Below are positions 6,556-12,142 of a DNA stretch of 12,142 nucleotides, in pieces (the stretch's first letter is position 1; the number at the start of each line of letters is the position of its first letter). The notes beneath the pieces are model-generated. The model ran no database searches, was not told the origin of the DNA, and saw nothing but the letters and a program-made list of their open reading frames with translations. The DNA is from Candidatus Poseidoniaceae archaeon (GTDB lineage: Archaea; Thermoplasmatota; Poseidoniia; Poseidoniales; Poseidoniaceae), in the NCBI GenBank assembly GCA_028822955.1, contig JAPKCL010000047.1, positions 1 through 12,142 of the forward strand, given 5' to 3'. Both the position numbers and the translations under genes were made by a program.

Positions 6556-7962
6556 ATGACGGATGAAGCACAAGATATCATTGGCGACTACCGCTATGGA
6601 TTCCACGACCCTGAAAATTCAACAATTCGTTTCGATCAGGGACTTTCCGAACAAGTTGTTCGGGATATTTCCGAACTCAAAAACGAACCTCAATGGATGA
6701 CGGATATTCGCATTAAAGCCTACCGCCACTTCGTTGAACGCGTGATGCCAGAATGGGGCAACTGTGACCTCTTGGACCAAATTGACTTTGAGAGTATTAT
6801 CTATTTCCTGCGTTCTTCTACGAAAACTGAAAAGTCATGGGATGAAGTTCCTGACGATATCAAGAACACCTTTGACAGGCTTGGAATCCCAGATGCAGAG
6901 CAAAAATGGCTTGGTGGCGTGACTGCACAATACGAATCCGAAGCAGTCTATCACTCGATTCGAGAAGATTTGGAAGAACAGGGTGTTATTTTCCTTGACA
7001 TGGACTCTGGTCTCAAACAATATCCTGAGCTTATCAAAAAGTATTTCGGAACGGTTATTCCTCACAGCGACAACAAGTTCTCTGCTCTCAACACTGCTGT
7101 TTGGTCAGGTGGTTCATTCCTTTACATCCCCAAAGGCGTCAGTGTTGAAATGCCAGTTCAAGCCTATTTCCGAATCAATGCCAAGAATATGGGTCAATTT
7201 GAACGAACCCTCATCATTGCTGATGAAGGAAGTTCAGTCCACTATGTCGAAGGCTGTACTGCTCCAACATATTCTACCGATTCATTGCATTCGGCAGTCG
7301 TTGAACTTATTGCTATGGAAGGTGCAAAAATCCGTTACTCCACCGTTCAGAACTGGTCGAGCAATGTCTACAATCTAGTCACCAAGCGGGCTATTGCTTA
7401 CAAGAACGCAACGATCGAATGGGTCGATGGAAACATTGGCTCCAAGTTGACCATGAAGTACCCCTCGGTACTTCTCAAAGGTGAAGGTTCCCATGCAGAA
7501 GTGATTTCAGTTGCCTATGCAGGAGAAGGCCAACATCAAGACACCGGTGCCAAAGTTCACCACCTCGCTCCAAACACGACCTCGAATATCATTTCAAAGT
7601 CTATTTCAAAGAAAGGTGGACGTTCCTCCTATCGTGGATTACTTCAAGTGACTCCTAAATCGACTGGATGCCGCTCAAAGATTGTTTGTGACGCCCTCAT
7701 CCTCGATGATGATTCACGTTCAGATACCTACCCAACTATGGAAATCGGTAATTCAACTGCTGACTTGGAACATGAAGCAAGTGTTTCGAAAGTTTCGAGT
7801 GACCAATTGTTCTATCTGATGAGCCGTGGGTTCACCGAAGATGCAGCAATGGGCTTGATTGTCAATGGCTTCTTTGAACCCTTTACCAGGGAACTTCCAA
7901 TGGAATATGCATTGGAATTGAACAAGTTACTCGAATTGGAAATGGAGGGTTCCATTGGATGA
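6556..7962 (+). CDS. sufB: Fe-S cluster assembly scaffold SufB
   Basis: This is the scaffold subunit of SufBCD that accepts sulfur and on which the cluster is built. It has 468 residues, slightly shorter than the E. coli protein. The C-terminal part has the family's right-handed beta-helix core sequences. It retains Cys378 in KIVCDALIL and Glu407 in LEHEASVSK, spaced 29 residues apart. These correspond by position and context to the E. coli Cys405 and Glu434 important for cluster formation. The tail [24 protein letters not shown] (415-438) is the usual SufC-contacting region. No N-terminal CxxC-type cluster motif is evident. The ATG follows GAGGTG (6545-6550), which overlaps the sufC stop; the stop overlaps the sufD start as ATGA. 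It should work with the flanking sufC and sufD products. Confidence 0.97.
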   Translation: MTDEAQDIIGDYRYGFHDPENSTIRFDQGLSEQVVRDISELKNEPQWMTDIRIKAYRHFVERVMPEWGNCDLLDQIDFESIIYFLRSSTKTEKSWDEVPDDIKNTFDRLGIPDAEQKWLGGVTAQYESEAVYHSIREDLEEQGVIFLDMDSGLKQYPELIKKYFGTVIPHSDNKFSALNTAVWSGGSFLYIPKGVSVEMPVQAYFRINAKNMGQFERTLIIADEGSSVHYVEGCTAPTYSTDSLHSAVVELIAMEGAKIRYSTVQNWSSNVYNLVTKRAIAYKNATIEWVDGNIGSKLTMKYPSVLLKGEGSHAEVISVAYAGEGQHQDTGAKVHHLAPNTTSNIISKSISKKGGRSSYRGLLQVTPKSTGCRSKIVCDALILDDDSRSDTYPTMEIGNSTADLEHEASVSKVSSDQLFYLMSRGFTEDAAMGLIVNGFFEPFTRELPMEYALELNKLLELEMEGSIG

Positions 7963-8999
7963 TCTACCAGCAGATGGCTATCCCACCTCGTTCAGAACAT
8001 TTGTGGCGCTATACTCCTTGGCCTCGAATTCATCCAACTGTCCCCACCGAAGTACCAATTGCAGATGCAGTGATTTTTTCCCTTGAAGGAAAAGAAGATT
8101 TTGAGGAAGTATCACCGTCGAAGAGTTCAGTTGATGATATCGCTCGTGCCTTTTTACAGGCAGCCGGTGGCTCATCAAACCGTTTACTCATCAAAGAATC
8201 ATCCGAACCAATTCACATTAACGCTCGAGCATCAGGGCATGTGGCAGTTGGGCATTTACACCTTGAAGTCAAAGGCTCCGCTGTTGTCTTCATTCATATT
8301 TCCGGCGAACCCGAATGGGTCGGTCTCCATATCACCGGCAAGATTCATCCAAATGCTCAATTCTCTTTTGGTTTCATCAACGAACTCGATTCCAATACCA
8401 AATTTCTTCGATGTGAAGACTGGATGATTGAGCGTGATGCTGAACTTGAACACGCCACCCTCTCTGTAGGCGGATTCCGATGCAAATCGGATCTTCGTAG
8501 TACTCTGAATGGAACCGGGGCATCAATCCGTCAATCCGTCACCGTCAATGCTGATGGTGCTCGGCATGAAGATGAGCACGTCGAGATTCATCATCTCCAC
8601 GGCCACACAAATTCCGATTTAGTCATGAATTCAGCATGCGCTGGAAGCAGCCATTTCATTGCCACAGGCTTACTCACGATTGCTGAAGGGGCCAATAAAT
8701 CTGATGCATCTCAAATTTTCCGTAACCTTCTTCTTTCTGAAAAGGCAAGAGCAGAAGCAATACCTGAACTCGAAGTTCTTGCTCAAGATGTTTCTGCGGC
8801 ACACGGAGCTGCAAGTGCTCCTGTTGACAAAAATCAAATGCATTATTTGATGTCAAGAGGATTAAGCCCAGAAGAATCTCAAGCAATGATTGTCAATGGT
8901 TTTTTACTCAATGCCTTTTCAAATCTCACCAATAAGTACCTTATCGAGGAAATGCGAACTCGACTTACTGTGCATCTTGAATGTGAACTGAAAAGGTGA
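7959..8999 (+). CDS. sufD: Fe-S cluster assembly protein SufD
   Basis: This is the paralogous partner of SufB in the SufBCD complex. It has 346 residues. The N-terminal part is poorly conserved, with [11 protein letters not shown] resembling the 'RYT' start of SufD proteins. The C-terminal part is clearly SufB/Suf[21 protein letters not shown] (271-290) holds His282, matching the E. coli His360 of the 'HGAT' motif. [24 protein letters not shown] (292-315) parallels the same segment in SufB. The expected SufB-type catalytic Cys is absent, as usual for SufD. The ATG overlaps the sufB stop by 4 bases, which implies coupled translation. A second in-frame ATG at 7974 would remove five residues. 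Low similarity in the first half is normal for the family. Confidence 0.93.
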   Translation: MIYQQMAIPPRSEHLWRYTPWPRIHPTVPTEVPIADAVIFSLEGKEDFEEVSPSKSSVDDIARAFLQAAGGSSNRLLIKESSEPIHINARASGHVAVGHLHLEVKGSAVVFIHISGEPEWVGLHITGKIHPNAQFSFGFINELDSNTKFLRCEDWMIERDAELEHATLSVGGFRCKSDLRSTLNGTGASIRQSVTVNADGARHEDEHVEIHHLHGHTNSDLVMNSACAGSSHFIATGLLTIAEGANKSDASQIFRNLLLSEKARAEAIPELEVLAQDVSAAHGAASAPVDKNQMHYLMSRGLSPEESQAMIVNGFLLNAFSNLTNKYLIEEMRTRLTVHLECELKR

Positions 9000-9003
9000 T
9001 GTT

Positions 9004-10197
9004 ATGGCAATACGTGATGATTTTCCGATTCTCAAGCGTGAGATAAACGGTTTTCCATTAATCTACCTCGATAATGCAGCCACGACACAAAAACCACAAG
9101 TCGTTTTGGATGCAATGAATAATTATTACACCTCATCAAACGCAAATGTCCACCGAGCAGTTCACACACTTGCCGGCGAAGCAACTGAAGGCTATGAGTC
9201 ATGCAGAACGAAGTTGAAGGAATGGTTTAACGCAGAGCGTGCAGTTCTCACCAGTGGAACAACCGAAGCCATTAATCTCGTTGCTCATTCATGGGGGCGA
9301 GCAAATCTTTCCGAAGGTGATGTGATTGTCCTGACTGAAATGGAACATCATTCAGATATTGTTCCTTGGCAGATGCTCGCAGAGGAGCGGAAAATCGAGT
9401 TGCGATATGTTCCCGTTATGGAAGACTTCACGCTCGATATGGATGCATATGCAGCATCATTGGATGGGGCTAAACTTGTCTGTGTCGTCCATACGTCAAA
9501 TGTATTAGGCGTTCGTAATCCAATGGAAGAAATCATTGAACTCGCCCATTCCAAGGGTGCGTTAGTCTTGGTTGATGCAGCCCAGGGAGTTCCACACGAG
9601 CGAATTAATTTTCAAGAATTCGGTGCAGACTTCATGGCGTTCTCTGCACATAAAATGTGCGGGCCGACTGGAATTGGAGCACTTCTGATTAATCCAGATG
9701 TGTTCGAAAAAATGCCACCATTCATGGGCGGCGGCGACATGATTGAAACCGTCACCACCTCGGGATCGACGTATCAAACAGATGAGCACAAATTCGAAGC
9801 AGGAACTCCTCGGATCGCTGAAGCAGTTGGTTGGTGTGCAGCATTGGATTGGATGTCAAAACTCGATTTGAAAAAGGAACATCAGCGCTTGATTGGTATT
9901 GGTCGATGGGTGGCAGCAGAATTACGAACTCAAGGTATGTCGGTCTATGGGCGTCATGAAAAGCACGACAGTGCAGTGGTTTCATTTAACCATCCAACGA
10001 TTCACAGTGAAGACCTTGCACATTTGTTCGATGCTCGAGGCTTTGCAGTCCGAACGGGCCATCATTGCGCACAACCCTTGCTCAATCGACTTGGTGTTAG
10101 CGGTACAGTTCGAGCATCTTTTTATCTGTACAATACGATGGAGGAAGCAGAACTCTTTGTCAAACAACTCAAAGAAATCACGGAGAGATTTGGATGA
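9004..10197 (+). CDS. sufS: Cysteine desulfurase SufS
   Basis: This is a PLP-dependent desulfurase that converts cysteine to alanine and a protein-bound persulfide, supplying sulfur to SufBCD through SufE. It has 397 residues, near the family's usual length. YLDNAATTQKP (21-31) and TSGTTEAINLV (83-93) are class V aminotransferase hallmarks. EMEHHSD (112-118), DAAQ (191-194) and SAHKMCGPTG (214-223) follow, with Lys217 as the PLP lysine. RTGHHCAQPLL (350-360) carries the active Cys355. The short active-site loop and the RTGHHC motif identify the SufS (group II) type rather than IscS/NifS. It starts 4 bases after sufD with GGTG just before the ATG. The stop overlaps sufE. All catalytic residues I can place are intact. 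Confidence 0.97.
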   Translation: MAIRDDFPILKREINGFPLIYLDNAATTQKPQVVLDAMNNYYTSSNANVHRAVHTLAGEATEGYESCRTKLKEWFNAERAVLTSGTTEAINLVAHSWGRANLSEGDVIVLTEMEHHSDIVPWQMLAEERKIELRYVPVMEDFTLDMDAYAASLDGAKLVCVVHTSNVLGVRNPMEEIIELAHSKGALVLVDAAQGVPHERINFQEFGADFMAFSAHKMCGPTGIGALLINPDVFEKMPPFMGGGDMIETVTTSGSTYQTDEHKFEAGTPRIAEAVGWCAALDWMSKLDLKKEHQRLIGIGRWVAAELRTQGMSVYGRHEKHDSAVVSFNHPTIHSEDLAHLFDARGFAVRTGHHCAQPLLNRLGVSGTVRASFYLYNTMEEAELFVKQLKEITERFG

Positions 10198-10604
10198 CTT
10201 ATCCGGAAGAACTCGCTGAATTGATTGAAGAGTTTAAAGAAATTAATGATAAAATGGAACGCCTTGAAATGGTGTTTGATATGGCCGATGAAGTGATTCC
10301 TTATCCTCTCGAGCTATGGGACGATAATTCTCGGGTTCTTGGTTGTCAATCCGAAGCACATGTCCATGTGGATTTAGAAGACGGTAAGGTTCTCTTACTC
10401 GCTGGAGCAGATGCTAAATTGGTTCAAGGTCTGATGGGAATTCTTAGTATTGCCATCAATGGGACCGCACCCGCACAAGCCTTACTTCTCTCTCCTGACT
10501 TTGCAGAAGAAATGGGAATCCTCAACACACTTTCACCAAGTCGTTCAAATGGGTTCCGAAACATGTTCGACAAAGTGATGATAGATATTCGGGGACTTGA
10601 ATGA
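10194..10604 (+). CDS. sufE: SufE sulfur-acceptor protein
   Basis: This protein takes the persulfide sulfur from SufS, stimulates its activity and hands the sulfur to SufB. It has 136 residues, the normal length. The key segment is RVLGCQSEAHVHVDL (47-61): GCQS with Cys51 matches the active cysteine of E. coli SufE in both context and residue number. The N-terminal helix (about 4-27) and the later AIAPAQ-like segment 'NGTAPAQALL' also fit the fold. Its ATG overlaps the sufS stop by 4 bases, as expected for partners made in equal amounts. SufE is mainly known from bacteria, so its presence here suggests the SufS-SufE pair was acquired together; that is inference. Confidence 0.93.
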   Translation: MTYPEELAELIEEFKEINDKMERLEMVFDMADEVIPYPLELWDDNSRVLGCQSEAHVHVDLEDGKVLLLAGADAKLVQGLMGILSIAINGTAPAQALLLSPDFAEEMGILNTLSPSRSNGFRNMFDKVMIDIRGLE

Positions 10605-10613
10605 GGTATTATT

Positions 10614-10931
10614 ATGGTTGAAAAGCAAGATGTTATGACGCAGCTAGATGAAGTTGAAGACCCTGAATTGGAATTATCCATCGTTGAATTAGGACTCGTA
10701 TACGATGTTCGCTTCGAAGAAAAGGACGAAGTTCTTCATGCGGAAATCGATTTGACTTTGACTTCACCAGGTTGCCCCGCTGCACCTGAAATAATGGCAG
10801 CTGCTCACAGAGCAGCACTCCAAACTGAAGGGCTCGGAAGTGTTCACATTAATCTTGTATGGACGCCACGATGGGATCCAAAAATCCACGCAACAGAAGA
10901 TGCCCGTATGGATATGGGTATTTGGGATTGA
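10614..10931 (+). CDS. sufT: DUF59/MIP18-family Fe-S maturation protein (SufT-like)
   Basis: This is a small DUF59 (MIP18/PaaD-like) protein of 105 residues. Members linked to suf operons assist maturation of Fe-S proteins. Family motifs are EVEDPELELSIVELGLVYDV (13-32) and LTSPGCPAAPEI (49-60) with the conserved Cys54. INLVWTPRWDP (79-89) follows and is typical of the suf-linked and PaaD forms. The ATG has a GAGGT site overlapping the sufE stop (10603-10607), and the gap to sufE is 9 bases, so it is the last gene of the operon. The stop lies one base from the stop of the convergent DRG gene. The exact client proteins cannot be inferred, and the symbol rests on context as much as on sequence. 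Confidence 0.85.
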   Translation: MVEKQDVMTQLDEVEDPELELSIVELGLVYDVRFEEKDEVLHAEIDLTLTSPGCPAAPEIMAAAHRAALQTEGLGSVHINLVWTPRWDPKIHATEDARMDMGIWD

Positions 10932-10932
10932 A

Positions 10933-12048
10933 TCAACGACGAACAACAATTGTGATTAAATCGCCATCTTTGAGGAGGTGGTCGAGACCGACACGTTGCC
11001 AGTCGAATTTCGCACTTGGGCCCTTTACTCGAGCATAACGGAATTTACGAACGAACTCTCTGTGCAACTTGTTACAGATGTGGTGAACCGTTGTATCGTC
11101 TTTGACAATAAGGGGCTCCTCCATGTCGGCCTCTTGGCCTTGTGGCTTGAGATAAACCCGCATGAAACCAAGATTATCGTAAATGAAATCTTTTAATTCA
11201 TCCAGGCCAATATCCTTGAATGCCGAGATGCGCATAACTGGCCAGTCTGCTGGCAAAGAGTTTCGTGAACGCACCAAATCTTCTTCGGTAGCAATATCGA
11301 TTTTATTGATGGCAATGACTGCCTTTTCATAGATTCTATTCTCTGCTAAGCAGTCGACAATTTGTTCTGCTGTCGTGTTATTCCGCAAGGTCACAATGGC
11401 AGATGTGTATCCGAAAGAGCGAATAATTTCACTCATTTCTTCATTCGTTAGGAACGTTTGCTCTACCGTTGTACGAACGTCGATTCCACCTCGTTCCGTA
11501 CGCTTGATGAACACGGGTGGTTTGGTTTCATTCAGTCGTAGACCAGCATTGTGCAATTCGCGATGTAATACATTGAAGTGGGCATCTTGGAAGGGGTCAA
11601 CAATATACAATACCATGTCAGCACTACGAATCACGTTGAGGATTTCTCGTCCACGACCTTTTCCTTCTGCTGCTCCTTTAATCAAACCCGGTAAATCCAG
11701 AATCTGAATTTTTGCACCCCGGTGTTCCATAACCCCGGGAATACAAGTGAGTGTCGTAAAGGCATAGCCGGCGACTTCAGAATGCGCATCAGTCACTTTC
11801 GAAATCAAGGTAGATTTTCCGACTGAAGGGAAACCAACCAGTGCTACGGTTGCATCACCGGACTTTTTGACTTCAAACCCTTTTCCACCGCCACTGGCTT
11901 TGGAGTGCGCATGTGCCTTTTCTTCCTTGATCTTTAACTGAGCAATTTTGGCCTTAAGTTTGCCAATGTGAGCGTTCGTAGCCTTGTTTTTTTGGGTCTT
12001 ATCAATCTCGACGCGGATCAAATCGATCTGCTCCTTAATTGTCGCCAT
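10933..12048 (-). CDS. drg: DRG-family (Obg-like) GTP-binding protein with TGS domain
   Basis: This is a cytoplasmic GTPase of the developmentally regulated GTP-binding (DRG) family. The family is universal in archaea and eukaryotes and is linked to translation. From the ATG at 12048 it has 371 residues. The N-terminal helical region has TQKNKATNAHIGKLKAKIAQL (18-38), very typical of DRG. G1 is GFPSVGKST (72-80), G3 DLPG (118-121), G4 NKID (248-251) and G5 SAFK (275-278). The glycine-rich switch after G3, GAAEGKGRGREIL (125-137), is Obg-like. A C-terminal TGS domain covers about 296-371. A 23-residue extension from an in-frame TTG at 12117 is rejected: the family starts at MATIKEQ, and GGAGG at 12056-12060 sits 7 bases before that ATG. 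It is convergent with the suf operon and is not part of it. Confidence 0.96.
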   Translation of the reverse strand: MATIKEQIDLIRVEIDKTQKNKATNAHIGKLKAKIAQLKIKEEKAHAHSKASGGGKGFEVKKSGDATVALVGFPSVGKSTLISKVTDAHSEVAGYAFTTLTCIPGVMEHRGAKIQILDLPGLIKGAAEGKGRGREILNVIRSADMVLYIVDPFQDAHFNVLHRELHNAGLRLNETKPPVFIKRTERGGIDVRTTVEQTFLTNEEMSEIIRSFGYTSAIVTLRNNTTAEQIVDCLAENRIYEKAVIAINKIDIATEEDLVRSRNSLPADWPVMRISAFKDIGLDELKDFIYDNLGFMRVYLKPQGQEADMEEPLIVKDDTTVHHICNKLHREFVRKFRYARVKGPSAKFDWQRVGLDHLLKDGDLITIVVRR

Positions 12049-12142
12049 AACAAAGCCTCCATGTGACTCGGGCCAACCGTTCTTCTTGAAGGCTCTCCAA
12101 ACTTGGCTTATCAACAAGCAAGAGTACCAATTCTATGCCCAT
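12035..12142 (-). CDS. Possible C-terminal fragment of an upstream gene
   Basis: A minus-strand frame is open from the right edge to a TAA at 12035-12037, giving 35 residues that end in LARVTWRLCYGDN. It would overlap the DRG start by 14 bases, similar in kind to the other overlaps in this window. The piece is short and resembles nothing I recognise. The region 12049-12142 otherwise holds only the DRG ribosome binding site. Confidence 0.2.
   Translation of the reverse strand: MGIELVLLLVDKPSLESLQEERLARVTWRLCYGDN
12056..12060 (-). promoter_or_regulatory. Ribosome binding site deciding the DRG start
   Basis: GGAGG on the minus strand, with a 7-base spacer to the ATG at 12048. It matches the anti-Shine-Dalgarno complement used elsewhere in the window (GGAGGTGA before ATPase B). 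It fixes the start against the longer TTG-initiated form. Confidence 0.75.

Noticed and set aside
8659..8886. Overlapping open frames on both strands inside sufD
   Set aside because: Low-complexity Leu/Gln/Lys shadow translations of the SufD C-terminal region, whose conserved HGAA and YLMSRG motifs identify the real frame.
10978..11196. Plus-strand 72-codon frame starting after sufT
   Set aside because: It is antisense to the DRG TGS domain, shows no family resemblance and has no operon-like ribosome binding site.
12049..12117. In-frame N-terminal extension of the DRG protein from a TTG at 12117
   Set aside because: The family begins at MATIKEQ-like sequence and a GGAGG site sits 7 bases before the ATG at 12048; the extra 23 residues look like random coding.

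Overview
The window looks like a piece of an archaeal chromosome. The evidence is an archaeosine-type tRNA-guanine transglycosylase with a PUA domain, a DRG-family GTPase with a TGS domain, archaeal-style SufB/SufD/SufC, strong Shine-Dalgarno sites of the GGAGGTGA type and very tight gene packing. Base composition is moderate and the arrangement resembles that of planktonic Thermoplasmatota/Marine Group II-like euryarchaea, but this placement is inference; no rRNA or other marker is present to confirm it.

Layout. (1) 1-2818, minus strand: an ABC exporter operon read right to left: ATPase A, an ABC-2 type permease, then a second ATPase B that runs off the left edge. The genes overlap by 4 bases and each has a strong ribosome binding site. 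(2) 2895-5162, minus strand: an unusually long archaeosine transglycosylase (TgtA). It carries an extra DUF5591/ArcS-like region, and its zinc-site residues appear to be lost. (3) 5220-5678, minus strand: a small protein with a NifU-like (Nfu) CxxC domain. (4) 5679-5802: a 124-base divergent promoter region with an imperfect dyad next to the suf TATA-like box. (5) 5803-10931, plus strand: a compact sufC-sufB-sufD-sufS-sufE-sufT operon, joined by 4-base overlaps or gaps of at most 9 bases. (6) 10933-12048, minus strand: a DRG-family GTPase, convergent with sufT with only one base between the two stop codons. (7) 12035-12142: possibly the tail of another minus-strand gene, weakly supported.

How the genes work together. 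SufS takes sulfur from cysteine and passes it to SufE. The SufBCD complex then builds the Fe-S cluster with ATP hydrolysis by SufC. SufT (DUF59/MIP18) and the divergently encoded Nfu-like protein are probable maturation or carrier factors. The whole central region is therefore one Fe-S cluster assembly locus, including the gene on the other strand. TgtA (tRNA modification), the ABC exporter and the DRG GTPase (ribosome-associated) are housekeeping neighbours with no obvious functional link. No mobile elements, CRISPR arrays, tRNAs or rRNAs were seen. Besides the ordinary gene content, the main points of interest are the altered TgtA, the hidden Nfu domain and the candidate operator in front of suf.
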